Counted from the stretch's first letter, positions 41,310 through 50,995 are shown. The stretch: DNA of 64,000 nucleotides from Nitrosovibrio sp. Nv4 (GCF_900215485.1 NZ_OCMZ01000001.1:1240001-1304000); one strand, 5' to 3'. Notes: a model not told the origin generated them from the letters alone. Translations and numbers: made by a program.

Positions 41310-41321
41310 GATGATTCCCGG

Positions 41322-42533
41322 TTATGTGTGCTGGTCGGGGTTAGGCTGAGCAGGTGACGCCACGGGCGTTTCGGCCGGCGCATGGGGTGCCACAAGTGCA
41401 CCGGGGCGAACTTTTATGAGATTATCGACAATGATCTTATCGCCGGCATTAAGCCCTTCAAGAATTACCCAATCCTTGCCTATCCAGCGGCCGGCCACAA
41501 CCGGTCGTATCGTCGCTTCATTCTTTTCATTGATCACATAGACGCTCTTGCCCAGATCGGACGTCTGGACTGCAACCTGGGGCACAAGGAAAACGCCATC
41601 GCGTTGACCTGTGATCACACGTGCCCGTACAAACTGCCCCGGCAGCAAACGCTGGTCACTGTTATCGAAGGTAGCACGTAATTGTTGCGTGCCCAGCAAG
41701 GGATCGATCTGGCTGGCGGCAAAATTCAGTTCCCCTTTCTTTTCGTACTCAGTGCCATCAGGCAGGATCAACGTGACCTGCTGCACCTTTTGTTCAGTCA
41801 GGGGGCCGCCGAGTTGCGTCAGTTCATTATCGGAAAGACTGAAACGCACCCATATGGGCGATAGCTGGACGAGCGTCGTCAGCAGGCTGTTATGAGCCTC
41901 CACCAGTGCCCCTTCAGAGAACCGGAAGCGGCCGGATATGCCGTTCACTGGCGCGGCCACCCTGGTATAGGAGAGATTAAGCTCTGCATCGCGTACGCGA
42001 ACTTCGGCGGCATGCAAAGAGGCTTTTGCAATGGCATTGTCAGACACTGCATTGTCGTGTTCACGCTGGCTGATAGCCTGCGTTTCGAGCAGATCGCGCA
42101 ACCGGTTTTCTTCACGCTCCGTCTGTACGATGCGGGCTTTCTGTTCAGCAAGTTGCGCCTTTGCCTGTGCGAGGGCATTCTGATAAGGTACGGGATCAAT
42201 CAGGAACATGGGTTGGCCCGCTTTAATCGCCGCTCCCTCTTCATACAGGCGCTTGAGCAGGATCCCGCCGACGCGAGGGCGTATTTCAACTTCTTTTGCG
42301 CCTTCGGTTTGCGCAACCGCTTCGGCACTGATCGGCACGCTCGTGGGCTGCACTTCGATCACGGTGACAGGAAGAGCCATTCCAGGAGGTTGATCCGCAG
42401 CACGATCATTTTTGCTGCAGGCAGTCACGCTGAGAGAGGCGGCAACGCTTATAATCAGCACCAGGGTGGTTTTCGAGCAAAAAAACACTAATAGATCGCC
42501 AAGCTTATTTTTATGATGGCTGGCAGCCGACAT
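41322..42533 (-). CDS. RND periplasmic membrane-fusion protein (pump 1)
   Basis: 403 aa from the ATG at 42533, chosen because GGAG lies 6-7 bases upstream; the frame stays open to 42590, but that longer start would lie inside the operator. Signal/lipobox at LSVTAC (about residue 40), then the AcrA-type barrel-sandwich, alpha hairpin (AQAKAQLAEQKARIVQTERE) and beta-barrel domains. Motifs VEIRPRVGG and APVNGISGRF are typical. First gene of the leftward efflux operon. Confidence 0.92.
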   Translation of the reverse strand: MSAASHHKNKLGDLLVFFCSKTTLVLIISVAASLSVTACSKNDRAADQPPGMALPVTVIEVQPTSVPISAEAVAQTEGAKEVEIRPRVGGILLKRLYEEGAAIKAGQPMFLIDPVPYQNALAQAKAQLAEQKARIVQTEREENRLRDLLETQAISQREHDNAVSDNAIAKASLHAAEVRVRDAELNLSYTRVAAPVNGISGRFRFSEGALVEAHNSLLTTLVQLSPIWVRFSLSDNELTQLGGPLTEQKVQQVTLILPDGTEYEKKGELNFAASQIDPLLGTQQLRATFDNSDQRLLPGQFVRARVITGQRDGVFLVPQVAVQTSDLGKSVYVINEKNEATIRPVVAGRWIGKDWVILEGLNAGDKIIVDNLIKVRPGALVAPHAPAETPVASPAQPNPDQHT

Positions 42534-42584
42534 CTCTAACTCCATGCTCGTGAAAGGAAAACGAAATAACCTAAACGAAAATCC

Positions 42585-42610
42585 TTGCATACATTCGTGT
42601 ATGTATGTAA
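42585..42610. promoter_or_regulatory. AcrR-like operator between efflux operon and tetR
   Basis: Near-perfect palindrome with arms TTGCATACAT (42585-42594) and ATGTATGTAA (42601-42610), one mismatch. It closely resembles the E. coli AcrR operator (TACATACAT...ATGTATGTA). It lies between the divergent fusion-protein and TetR genes, where it can control both. Confidence 0.85.
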
Positions 42611-42672
42611 ATTATAAACCAAAGATCCTCCTCAATGTAAATAGTGAATGAAAAAGTAATATTTCACGGACA

Positions 42673-43293
42673 ATGGCTCGAAAAACAAAGGAAAACGCGG
42701 AGTTAACCCGGCAACGCCTTATTGAAGCGGCGCGCCAGGTATTTCTGACGCGTGGCGTCAGCCGTAGCACGATGGAACATATCGCAACGCAGGCCGGGGT
42801 CACGCGCGGCGCGATTTACTGGCACTTCAACAATAAAATCGATTTGTTCCAGGCTATGCGTGAGCAGGTATTCCTGCCGCTGATTGACCGCATGGACGAT
42901 ACCCTCCTGATTGAAGGTTCAGAAGATCCACTGACTTGTATAGAAAATTTTTTGTGCGGCACCATTCAGGTGTTGATTGACAGCATCGAAACGCGCCAGA
43001 TTTATGAAATCATGATGATCAAGTGTGAATATGTGGACGAATTCGCTACTGTCTTGCAGCAAATTTTATGTAATTGTTCCGGCATCGCTGAAAAACTGCG
43101 ATTGGTTTACGAGCGCGCAAAAGTGCAGGAGCAACTTCATGTTTCTCACGATGCCGTTCGCTTAGCCATGGATACGCATCTATTCTTTATCGGCCTGCTG
43201 CATATGTGGGTGAAGGATATGCATGGCGATCAATTTCGCTGGCAGGCAATTGAATTGATCAAGGCCCATATGGAACTCCGCCGTCGCGATTGA
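42673..43293 (+). CDS. TetR-family repressor, AcrR-like
   Basis: 206 aa. N-terminal TetR helix-turn-helix (ARKTKENAELTRQRLIEAARQVFLTRGVSRSTMEHIATQAGVTRGAIYWHF), C-terminal ligand domain. The N-terminal part strongly resembles AcrR/TtgR/MexZ efflux repressors. Divergent from the efflux operon, with an AcrR-like palindrome in between. Expected to be released from DNA by pump substrates; ligand unknown. Confidence 0.93.
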   Translation: MARKTKENAELTRQRLIEAARQVFLTRGVSRSTMEHIATQAGVTRGAIYWHFNNKIDLFQAMREQVFLPLIDRMDDTLLIEGSEDPLTCIENFLCGTIQVLIDSIETRQIYEIMMIKCEYVDEFATVLQQILCNCSGIAEKLRLVYERAKVQEQLHVSHDAVRLAMDTHLFFIGLLHMWVKDMHGDQFRWQAIELIKAHMELRRRD

Positions 43294-43521
43294 TCGTAGC
43301 GACTCTCCAGTTAGTCCGGGTCTGATTGTTTTCGCATTTCTTCTTTCCGGTTTTCAGGCCAATGGCGTCAAATTATGGCTTGCCTGCCTTCTCGAGCTCA
43401 TCATTAAACACCAATTGGGCGTATAAATGACGCCTTGGCTACATTCTCCCGATTGCGCACCGATACCTGCAGAGCAGGGTGAAAGGAGAGCTCATCCCAT
43501 CGCTGAATCGTTTTTCTCTTT

Positions 43522-43574
43522 ATAGTTGACTAAATCGATCAGGTATCTTATAGTTGACTAAATCAGTCATGTAT
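43522..43574 (+). promoter_or_regulatory. iscR2-suf promoter with two IscR type-1-like boxes
   Basis: -35 TTGACT (43526-43531) and -10 TATAGT (43549-43554) spaced by 17 bp. Box 1 (43522-43546; arms ATAGTTGAC and ATCAGGTAT) covers the -35; box 2 (43550-43574; arms ATAGTTGAC and GTCATGTAT) covers the -10. Both fit the IscR type-1 consensus. The layout copies that of the iscR1 promoter. Bases 43294-43521, between tetR and these boxes, contain nothing I can identify. Confidence 0.82.
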
Positions 43575-43575
43575 T

Positions 43576-43603
43576 GGTATTGGCTGAATGGTATTGGCTG
43601 AAC
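43576..43603. repeat. 14-bp tandem duplication in the iscR2 leader
   Basis: GGTATTGGCTGAAT followed directly by GGTATTGGCTGAAC (one mismatch). Lies just downstream of the second IscR box, probably within the transcribed leader. Confidence 0.7.
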
Positions 43604-43658
43604 GAATTTATGATCAATATCTCTATTTCATTGAATCGAAAGTTAAGAGGAGTTTATC

Positions 43659-44177
43659 ATGAGGCTAACAACGAAAGGACGATTTGCGGTAACGGCGCTG
43701 TTGGATCTTGCCATGCAGCATAGCACTCGTCCGGTGACGCTCGCGGAAATCAGCCAGCGTCAGCAAATTTCGCTATCTTATCTTGAGCAATTGTTTGCGA
43801 AGTTGCGCCAACGGGGGCTTGTCGACAGCATACGAGGCCCAGGAGGTGGCTATTGCCTTTCCAAAGACATGGCACGAGTGTCCATTGCCGAGATTATCCT
43901 TGCAGTTGATGAGCCTATCGACTCGACCCAGTGTAACGGAAAGGAAAATTGCCACAATGACAAGAAATGCATGACTCATGACTTGTGGGTAAAACTCAAT
44001 GATCTTATTTTCGACCATCTTGGGGCGGTGACGCTGAAGCAACTGGTCGATGAACAGAAAGTACGAAGTGATGAACAAAAGGCAAGGGAAAATGGTGTTG
44101 TGCAAATGCTGGATATGCGAAAGGTAATGCCCGAAAAGGCGGTGCCCGAGCGTGAACGTGCCGCATTTTCGGCTTGA
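43659..44177 (+). CDS. iscR: Fe-S cluster-sensing Rrf2-family regulator IscR (copy 2)
   Basis: 172-aa paralogue of the protein at 16880-17353, sharing the N-terminus [13 protein letters not shown] and the ligands C92, C98, C104 and H107. It has a longer, charged C-terminus (about 130-172). Ribosome-binding site GAGGAG at the right distance. First gene of the suf operon, so it likely acts as its [2Fe-2S]-dependent repressor, replacing the SufR found in other lineages. Division of labour with copy 1 is unknown. Confidence 0.95.
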   Translation: MRLTTKGRFAVTALLDLAMQHSTRPVTLAEISQRQQISLSYLEQLFAKLRQRGLVDSIRGPGGGYCLSKDMARVSIAEIILAVDEPIDSTQCNGKENCHNDKKCMTHDLWVKLNDLIFDHLGAVTLKQLVDEQKVRSDEQKARENGVVQMLDMRKVMPEKAVPERERAAFSA

Positions 44178-44243
44178 CAATCGCATCAGCGCTCCACGCC
44201 TATTTCGATCATCATAATCGCGAATGGTAATTGGAGAATAGTA

Positions 44244-44585
44244 ATGGCAATAACATTAACCGAAAACGCAGCACAGCAAATCCGGAAGCAGCTTGCGAAG
44301 CGCGGCAAAGGATTGGCGTTGCGCGTCGGCGTGAAGAAGGTGGGCTGCTCCGGGTTTGCCTATACATTCGACTATGCTGACGACGTTCGTGCAGGCGATC
44401 AAGTATTTGAATCATATAATGCTAATGTGGTTGTTGATGCCGGTAATCTGCCGTTTCTGGATGGTTCGCGTGTTGATTTTGTGAGAGAAGGACTTAATGA
44501 GTCATTCAAATTCGAGAATCCCAACGTCGACAATACATGCGGCTGCGGTGAAAGCTTCAGCTTGAAAGAACCCGCCAGTGTCTAG
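44244..44585 (+). CDS. A-type Fe-S carrier (IscA/SufA/ErpA family)
   Basis: 113 aa with the three conserved cysteines C35, C99 and C101 (VGCSGFAY and CGCGESF), the same positions as E. coli IscA. Such carriers take clusters from a scaffold and hand them to apoproteins, especially [4Fe-4S] targets. The sequence reads as IscA-like, but its place before sufB suggests a SufA role; the exact name is left open. 66 bases after iscR2. Confidence 0.93.
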   Translation: MAITLTENAAQQIRKQLAKRGKGLALRVGVKKVGCSGFAYTFDYADDVRAGDQVFESYNANVVVDAGNLPFLDGSRVDFVREGLNESFKFENPNVDNTCGCGESFSLKEPASV

Positions 44586-44687
44586 CTGTCAAAGGTCAAC
44601 ACGAAGAGACAGGGGTGGTGTCTGGAATAGCGGGAATAGCAAAGTTCACGGATTTATCTTCGACACAAACGATATTGGAGCAATCTC

Positions 44688-46124
44688 ATGAGTGCAGTAT
44701 TACAAAATCTGGTCAATCAGCCTTATAAGCACGGTTTTGTTACCGAAATCGAGTCGGATATTGCGCCAAAAGGGCTTAACGAAGATATTATCCGGCTCAT
44801 TTCCACCAAAAAGAATGAACCCGCGTGGTTGCTGGATTTTCGGCTCAAAGCCTATGAGCAATGGCTCAAGATGGAAGAGCCGAAATGGCCGAACGTTAAA
44901 TATCCAAAGATCGATTTTCAGGCTATCAGCTACTACTCGGCGCCAAAGCCCAAGAAGAAGTTGAACAGCATGGACGAGGTCGATCCCGAGTTGCTGCGCA
45001 CCTTCGAGAAACTGGGTGTGCCGATGCATGAGCGGGCGGCATTGGCTGGCGTCGCGGTCGACGTGATTTTCGACAGTGTGTCGGTGGCCACTACTTACAA
45101 GCAGAAGCTTGCCGAGGTTGGTATTATTTTCTGCTCCATTTCCGAAGCTGTTCAGATGCATCCGCAACTCGTGAAACAGTACCTCGGCACGGTGGTGCCT
45201 GTGGGGGATAATTACTACGCTGCGCTCAACTCGGCGGTTTTTACCGACGGCACATTCTGCTTTATTCCTAAAGGCGTCAAATGCCCCATGGACCTGTCCA
45301 CTTACTTCCGCATCAATACAGAGGAATCGGGACAGTTCGAGCGCACCCTGATCATCGGCGAGGAAGGGTCATCGGTCTCGTATCTTGAAGGCTGCACGGC
45401 GCCGAAATTCGATACAAACCAATTGCATGCCGCGGTGGTCGAACTGGTGGCGCTCGACAATGCCGACATCAAGTACTCGACGGTGCAGAACTGGTATGCG
45501 GGGGATGAGAATGGCCTGGGCGGTATCTACAATTTCGTTACCAAACGCGGTTTGGCCAAAGGTGTTAATTCGCGCATTTCATGGACTCAGGTCGAAACCG
45601 GTTCGGCAATTACCTGGAAATATCCTTCCTGTATCCTGCAAGGCGAAAACTCGGTGGGAGAATTCTATTCGGTGGCCGTCACCAATCATTACCAGCAGGC
45701 GGATACCGGCACCAAAATGATCCACATTGGAAAAAATACGCGCAGCACCATCGTCAGCAAAGGTATCTCCGCCGGCCATTCCAATAACAGCTACCGTGGA
45801 CTGGTCAGGATTGCGCCTACGGCTGCTGGCGCGCGTAATTATTCGCAATGCGATTCGATGCTGATCGGCGACAAATGTGGCGCTCACACCTTTCCCTACA
45901 TACAGGTTCGTAACCAGCAGGCCAAAGTCGAACACGAAGCGTCCACATCAAAGATCGGTGAAGATCAATTGTTCTATTTTGCCCAGCGTGGCATCGGCAG
46001 CGAGGAAGCGGTATCAATGATTATCAATGGGTTCTGCAAGGATGTATTTCAGCAATTGCCGATGGAGTTCGCGGTCGAGGCGACCAAACTGCTTGAGTTC
46101 AAGCTTGAAGGGAGTGTCGGATGA
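44688..46124 (+). CDS. sufB: Fe-S assembly scaffold component SufB
   Basis: 478-aa SufB, the scaffold subunit of the SufBC2D complex that builds clusters from SufS sulfur. Beta-helix core; conserved segment YLEGCTAP and the C-terminal [19 protein letters not shown] with the cysteine equivalent to the essential Cys of E. coli SufB. Stop overlaps the sufC start by 4 bases. Confidence 0.97.
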   Translation: MSAVLQNLVNQPYKHGFVTEIESDIAPKGLNEDIIRLISTKKNEPAWLLDFRLKAYEQWLKMEEPKWPNVKYPKIDFQAISYYSAPKPKKKLNSMDEVDPELLRTFEKLGVPMHERAALAGVAVDVIFDSVSVATTYKQKLAEVGIIFCSISEAVQMHPQLVKQYLGTVVPVGDNYYAALNSAVFTDGTFCFIPKGVKCPMDLSTYFRINTEESGQFERTLIIGEEGSSVSYLEGCTAPKFDTNQLHAAVVELVALDNADIKYSTVQNWYAGDENGLGGIYNFVTKRGLAKGVNSRISWTQVETGSAITWKYPSCILQGENSVGEFYSVAVTNHYQQADTGTKMIHIGKNTRSTIVSKGISAGHSNNSYRGLVRIAPTAAGARNYSQCDSMLIGDKCGAHTFPYIQVRNQQAKVEHEASTSKIGEDQLFYFAQRGIGSEEAVSMIINGFCKDVFQQLPMEFAVEATKLLEFKLEGSVG

Positions 46125-46909
46125 TTCATGAGGACAGCAAAGCATTGCTTGAAATACGCGGATTGCGGGCGACCGTTAACGGTATCGAGATACTCAAGGG
46201 CATAGACCTGACAGTGAGAAGCGGTGAAGTGCACGCGATCATGGGAACGAACGGTTCGGGCAAAAGCACGCTCGCAAAGGTGCTCGCCGGCCACAATGCG
46301 TATCAGGTCACCGGCGGTTCAATAACATTCGAAGGCAATAATCTGTTTGATCTCGAACCGGAAGAACGCGCGCGCGCCGGCCTATTCCTTGCATTTCAGT
46401 ATCCTATCGAGATACCCGGCGTCTCGAATAGTCATTTTCTGCGCCTCGCGTACAACACAGTGCAGGCACAACATGGCAAGGATGAGCTTGACCCCCTCGA
46501 GTTTGAGGATTTCGTGCGTGAAAAAATGAAACTGCTGGACATGAATCCGGATTTTCTGGACCGCGGCGTCAACGAAGGTTTTTCCGGGGGCGAGAAGAAG
46601 CGGAACGAGATATTGCAAATGGCACTGCTTGAGCCCCGGTTGGCTATTCTCGACGAGACCGACTCCGGGCTTGATATCGATGCGCTCAGGATCGTCACAA
46701 ATGGTGTAAACAAGCTCGCGACCAAGGACAATGCAATCATATTGGTGACACATTATCAGCGGATGCTTAATTATATCGTGCCGGACTTCGTGCATGTGAT
46801 GCAGGCGGGCCGGATCATCAAGACCGGCGGCAAGGAACTCGCGCTCGATCTCGAAACGCGTGGCTACGATTGGGTCGGCGCCGAGTACCATGCTGCGGCC
46901 GAGGCCTGA
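46121..46909 (+). CDS. sufC: Fe-S assembly ATPase SufC
   Basis: 262-aa ABC-type ATPase without membrane domain. Walker [13 protein letters not shown] signature SGGEKKRNE, Walker [13 protein letters not shown]. It drives conformational changes of SufBD. Start ATG inside the ATGA overlap with sufB; sufD begins 2 bases after its stop. Confidence 0.97.
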   Translation: MIHEDSKALLEIRGLRATVNGIEILKGIDLTVRSGEVHAIMGTNGSGKSTLAKVLAGHNAYQVTGGSITFEGNNLFDLEPEERARAGLFLAFQYPIEIPGVSNSHFLRLAYNTVQAQHGKDELDPLEFEDFVREKMKLLDMNPDFLDRGVNEGFSGGEKKRNEILQMALLEPRLAILDETDSGLDIDALRIVTNGVNKLATKDNAIILVTHYQRMLNYIVPDFVHVMQAGRIIKTGGKELALDLETRGYDWVGAEYHAAAEA

Positions 46910-46911
46910 AC

Positions 46912-48225
46912 ATGAGCATGGTTACCAGCAACAGCTATCTCGAAAGCCTTCTTCAGGGGCAGCCGCAACTGCCGCCAAGTCCTTTGGCATGGTTTAATCA
47001 GTTGCGGGCGAGTGCGGTTGATCGTGCCGGTATGCTCAAGTTGCCGACCACACGGGACGAGGATTGGCGCTTTACCGATATTTCGCCACTTGCGAAGCTT
47101 TCGTTTCAGCCCGCTCGCGCTGTTTCGACATTGCAAGCCCCCGACGTGGAGCGTTTTTATCTGGACGAAGCGGCAATCAGGCTCGTGTTTGTCGACGGCG
47201 CGTACATGCCGCAGTTTTCCACGCAACCGAACAAGGCCAGAGACCTTGGCTTGACGGTCACCGATCTGTCGTCGACGGCGGTATCTTCGCATGGAGCGGT
47301 AATAGAGCCGCATCTCGGCCGCCACGCCGGGTTTCAGGACAATCTGTTCGCTGCGCTCAATACGGCGTTCCTGCATGATGGGGCACTGGTCATTGTGCCG
47401 CGCAATGCTGTGGTCGATGCGCCCGTGCATGTGTTATTCATCGCCACGCAACCGGAGGTGGCAAGCCATCCGCGTTGTCTTCTGATTGCCGAATCCGGCA
47501 GTGCGGTGACAATCGTCGAGGATTACGTCACACTGCAAGAAGGAGCTTATGTCACCAATGCGGTGACCGAATTCGTGCTTGAAGGTAATGCTCAGGTTAA
47601 TCACGTCCGAATTCAGCGCGACAGCACCCAGGCATTTCATATTGGACACTGTGCGGTATCGCTGGCGCACGCCAGCCGCTATCGATCAGTCAGCGTCGCG
47701 CTTGGCGCGCGGATTTCGCGCTACGACCTGAATGCACGCCTTGCGGCCGAGGGCGCCGAATGTGCTATTGACGGGCTGGCACTGATCTCCGGGCGCCAGC
47801 TTGCCGACACGCATACCTGCATAGATCATGCGCAGCCCGATGGCATCAGCCGTCAGTTACACAAATGCATCGTTGATGGTGCAGCGCATGCTGTGTTTAA
47901 CGGCAAGATCATGGTGCGTCCGGGAGCGCAGCGCACCGATTCCACTCAGTCGAGCCGCAATCTACTGCTGAATGCGAAAGCGCGCGTCGATACCAAGCCG
48001 CAGCTCGAAATTTTTGCGGATGACGTCAAGTGTGCTCACGGAGCAACCGTTGGCCAGCTCGATATTGAGGAACTGTTTTATCTCAAGAGCCGCGGGCTAT
48101 CCGAGCTTGCCGCGCGCAATCTGCTGACCTATGCGTTTGGTGCTGAAATTATCGATCGCATTCCTGTTGCGTCGCTCAAACAGCGACTTGAGCAGACGGT
48201 GTTCGAACAAACCAAAAGAAGCTGA
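46912..48225 (+). CDS. sufD: Fe-S assembly protein SufD
   Basis: 437-aa SufB paralogue that completes the SufBC2D complex and helps iron entry. The frame is open from 46870, but the ATG at 46912, right after the sufC stop, is the natural start. C-terminal part contains the family stretches SRNLLLNAKARVDTKPQLEI and DVKCAHGATVGQLD. Confidence 0.95.
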   Translation: MSMVTSNSYLESLLQGQPQLPPSPLAWFNQLRASAVDRAGMLKLPTTRDEDWRFTDISPLAKLSFQPARAVSTLQAPDVERFYLDEAAIRLVFVDGAYMPQFSTQPNKARDLGLTVTDLSSTAVSSHGAVIEPHLGRHAGFQDNLFAALNTAFLHDGALVIVPRNAVVDAPVHVLFIATQPEVASHPRCLLIAESGSAVTIVEDYVTLQEGAYVTNAVTEFVLEGNAQVNHVRIQRDSTQAFHIGHCAVSLAHASRYRSVSVALGARISRYDLNARLAAEGAECAIDGLALISGRQLADTHTCIDHAQPDGISRQLHKCIVDGAAHAVFNGKIMVRPGAQRTDSTQSSRNLLLNAKARVDTKPQLEIFADDVKCAHGATVGQLDIEELFYLKSRGLSELAARNLLTYAFGAEIIDRIPVASLKQRLEQTVFEQTKRS

Positions 48226-48228
48226 CCT

Positions 48229-49488
48229 ATGAAGATCATAGATTCCACTTTGAAACCGCAATTTGCTTCGATCTTCGATGTTGAAGCCATTCGCGCCGAA
48301 TTTCCGATCCTCAAGCTCCAGGTTGAGGACAAGCCTCTGGTCTATCTTGACAACGCGGCATCCAGCCAGATGCCGCAACCGGTGATCGACCGCCTGGTGC
48401 GTTACCAGACGAGCCAGCATGCCAATATCAATCGCGGTGTGCACTATTTATCTGAAACGGCCACTGCGGAATATGAGGACTCGCGCCGCAAATTGCAGCG
48501 TTTCATCAATGCGGGCGAAGACAGGGAAGTCATCTTCACCAGTGGCACAACGGATTCGATCAATCTGGTGATGCATGGGTATGGCCGCAAATTCATTGGG
48601 GCCGGCGATGAAATCATTCTGACCACACTGGAGCATCACTCAAACATCGTCCCCTGGCAGATGCTGGCGGAAGAGAAGGGTGCCAAGATCAAAGTCGTGC
48701 CCATCAATGATGCCGGTGAGCTTCTTATTGATGAATACGAAAGACTCTTCAATGAGCGCACTAAATTCGTTGGTGTGCTGCACGTATCGAATGCACTCGG
48801 CACGATTAACCCAATAAAACAAATGATCGCCTTTGCGCATGCCCGCGGGGTGCCGGTACTGATCGATGGTGCACAGGCCGCGCCGCATATGCATGTGGAT
48901 GTGCAGGATCTTGACTGCGATTTCTACGCTTTTTCGGGCCACAAGATGTGCGGCCCTACAGGCATAGGCATCCTTTACGGCAAGGCTGAGCTGCTTGAAC
49001 GCATGCAACCGTTCAAAGGCGGCGGAGATATGATCATGTCGGTGACGTTCGAAAAAACCACCTACAATTCCATCCCGCACAAATTCGAAGCAGGTACACC
49101 GCCGATTTCCGCCGCGATCGGGCTCGGCGCCGCGGTTGATTATCTATCCGCCATCGGTATGGACGCAATCGCCGCGTACGAGCTTGAGTTGCTCCATTAT
49201 GCGACTGAACAGATGTCTCATATGCCCGGCGTGCGCATTATCGGCACTGCCGCAATGAAAACAGCAGTGGTGTCCTTCGAGGTTAAAGGTGTGCATCCGC
49301 ACGACATCGGTACGCTCCTGAATCAGGAAGGGGTCGCCGTTCGCACCGGTCACCATTGCGTGCAACCGGTGATGCTGCGCCTCAAGGTACCCGCGACGAC
49401 CCGTGCCTCGTTTGCGTTTTATAATACAATGGCTGAGGTTGATACGTTTATCGCGGGCATTCGCACAGTCCAAAAATTTTTCACCTAA
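48229..49488 (+). CDS. sufS: cysteine desulfurase SufS (type II)
   Basis: 419-aa PLP enzyme supplying sulfur to the SUF system. PLP lysine K239 (FSGHKM); catalytic cysteine C377 in RTGHHCVQP, the short conserved loop of type II enzymes. Type II desulfurases need an acceptor (SufE or SufU); sufU follows directly with a 1-base overlap (TAATG). N-terminal 20-residue extension before the usual IRAEFPIL. Confidence 0.96.
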   Translation: MKIIDSTLKPQFASIFDVEAIRAEFPILKLQVEDKPLVYLDNAASSQMPQPVIDRLVRYQTSQHANINRGVHYLSETATAEYEDSRRKLQRFINAGEDREVIFTSGTTDSINLVMHGYGRKFIGAGDEIILTTLEHHSNIVPWQMLAEEKGAKIKVVPINDAGELLIDEYERLFNERTKFVGVLHVSNALGTINPIKQMIAFAHARGVPVLIDGAQAAPHMHVDVQDLDCDFYAFSGHKMCGPTGIGILYGKAELLERMQPFKGGGDMIMSVTFEKTTYNSIPHKFEAGTPPISAAIGLGAAVDYLSAIGMDAIAAYELELLHYATEQMSHMPGVRIIGTAAMKTAVVSFEVKGVHPHDIGTLLNQEGVAVRTGHHCVQPVMLRLKVPATTRASFAFYNTMAEVDTFIAGIRTVQKFFT

Positions 49489-49970
49489 TGAACTCGAAAT
49501 CACTCTATCAAGAGGTCATCCTCGACCACAACAAGAAGCCCCGCAATTACGGCACGCTCGATCATGCAAGTCATCATGCGGTGGGTCATAATCCGCTCTG
49601 CGGCGATCACCTCGATATTGCACTCAATCTCAAAGGAGAGCACATTGACAGCATTGCGTTTCAGGGTGAATCCTGTGCGATCTGCAAGGCATCAGCCTCA
49701 ATGATGACGACCGTTGTGAAAGGCAAAACACGGAAAGATGCGGAAACGTTGATCAAAGAATTTCGTGACATGGCGACCGGCACGCTCAATCTTGATGCTG
49801 AGCACCACTTGGGCCGGCTCACGGTATTCGCCGGAGTACGCGATCTGCCCACGCGGGTAAAGTGCGCCATTCTGCCTTGGCATACGCTGCACGCGGCGCT
49901 CAATTCTGTTACCACTACCTCGACCGAGGCCGAGGATGATCCGATGCACGCCGCGATAGGCGATGCTTAA
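49488..49970 (+). CDS. sufU: zinc-dependent sulfurtransferase SufU
   Basis: 160 aa, IscU-like fold of the SufU class. Zinc/sulfur ligands C38 and D40 (PLCGDH), C63 (GESCAICKASASMM) and C126 (RVKCAILPW). The insertion before the last cysteine (HHLGRLTVFAGVRDLP) and the absence of the LPPVK chaperone motif separate SufU from IscU. An extra cysteine, C66, follows C63 by three residues. SufU accepts persulfide from SufS and is best known from Gram-positive bacteria, where it replaces SufE. Confidence 0.92.
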   Translation: MNSKSLYQEVILDHNKKPRNYGTLDHASHHAVGHNPLCGDHLDIALNLKGEHIDSIAFQGESCAICKASASMMTTVVKGKTRKDAETLIKEFRDMATGTLNLDAEHHLGRLTVFAGVRDLPTRVKCAILPWHTLHAALNSVTTTSTEAEDDPMHAAIGDA

Positions 49971-49992
49971 AGAATCTCTGGAGGAGCAGAAA

Positions 49993-50553
49993 ATGCCAAA
50001 AATAGCTGAAATAGAGGGTACCCCGAATCGGAATGCATTGAAGTTCATACTGAAGGAACCATTGACCTGGGGGGTGACGCGCTCATACGACAATGCCGAG
50101 CAGGCGCAAGACGATCCCCTTGCCGCAGCGCTGTTCGACATTGATCATGTCACAAACGTGTTTTATGTCGACCGCTGGATAACGGTTACCCAGGACGGCG
50201 GTGCCGACTGGCAGGACCTGGCGCGCGAAGTGGCTGATCCGATCCGGGCCGCGCCGGCCGCTGACACGCAAACAGCCGCCACAGTTGCTGCGGCAACCGC
50301 TGAAATTGCGGGTCTAAGTCCCGAGGACCAGCAGCGCCTCGAAATCATCAACTCGTTGCTCGACGAGGAGGTACGGCCATACCTCCAAAATGACGGTGGC
50401 GATCTCCACGTGCTCGGCCTTGCTGGTAACAGGCTTAGCGTTCATTACCAGGGCGCATGCGGCACTTGCCCAAGCTCAATCTCGGGTACGTTGAGGGGCA
50501 TTCAGAATATGTTGAGGTCGATAGAACCCGATCTTGAGGTCGTCGCCGTTTAA
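49993..50553 (+). CDS. Nfu-type Fe-S carrier (Nfu N-domain plus NifU C-domain)
   Basis: 186 aa from the ATG at 49993, which has a perfect GGAGGAG site; an ATG at 49963 overlapping sufU is less likely. N-terminal Nfu domain (about 8-75: NALKFIL, DPLAAALFDI, VTNVFYVDRWITVT), Ala-rich linker (about 85-105), C-terminal NifU-like domain with the cluster motif CGTCPSS. This two-domain form resembles eukaryotic/alphaproteobacterial Nfu1 rather than E. coli NfuA. Likely a late-acting [4Fe-4S] carrier; last gene of the suf operon. Two near-identical 16/17-base direct repeats (TCATATCT..GCGCCATA) at 50568-50604 follow the stop. Confidence 0.92.
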   Translation: MPKIAEIEGTPNRNALKFILKEPLTWGVTRSYDNAEQAQDDPLAAALFDIDHVTNVFYVDRWITVTQDGGADWQDLAREVADPIRAAPAADTQTAATVAAATAEIAGLSPEDQQRLEIINSLLDEEVRPYLQNDGGDLHVLGLAGNRLSVHYQGACGTCPSSISGTLRGIQNMLRSIEPDLEVVAV

Positions 50554-50794
50554 AGCCAATTCTTGTCTCATATCTGCGCCATAGTCTTCATATCTTGCGC
50601 CATATTGAAATCTGGCGCTGAGTCTGGCAGTGAGGCGATGCCGGAAATTTCCAGCTATGGCGGGCAACGAAAACGGTGAAGTGGATGAAACCTTCTCATC
50701 AGGGGGGCAAATCTGCTGATTATCTTGTCTGCAAACCGTTGAGTCGAGACGAGGGCCGCAGTTCAGCTTCTTGCACCCGGCTTGCCCGCATCAA

Positions 50795-50995
50795 TTATCG
50801 CCTATCAATCCATGCTCGGGCTTCCACGTTGGCAGCCTCATGCGCCTTTTTTTGATCTTGCAAAGGTTCGACGAAGCTTTCGTAAACAACTATGCCGTTA
50901 TCATCAAGAATCCTGTAACGGCCGTTCCAGAGATTGGTGCTGTCGTCGAGTTCTGACGCAGTAATAATGCTGTATCCTTTATAATCAACGTTCAT
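50795..50995 (-). CDS. small hypothetical protein
   Basis: 66 aa (MNVDYKGYSIITASELDD..., ending ARAWIDRR). The ATG is preceded by GGAGG at proper spacing, supporting a real gene. Sequence suggests a small alpha/beta domain with beta strands (YRILDDNGIVVYESF) and a C-terminal helix. I do not recognise the family with certainty. Stands alone on the minus strand. Confidence 0.7.
   Translation of the reverse strand: MNVDYKGYSIITASELDDSTNLWNGRYRILDDNGIVVYESFVEPLQDQKKAHEAANVEARAWIDRR

Noticed and set aside
42534-42590. Longer start of membrane-fusion protein 1
   Set aside because: It would begin inside the TetR operator, and the downstream ATG has a GGAG site.
46870-46911. Longer start of sufD inside sufC
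   Set aside because: The added residues are unlike SufD; the ATG at 46912 right after the sufC stop fits.
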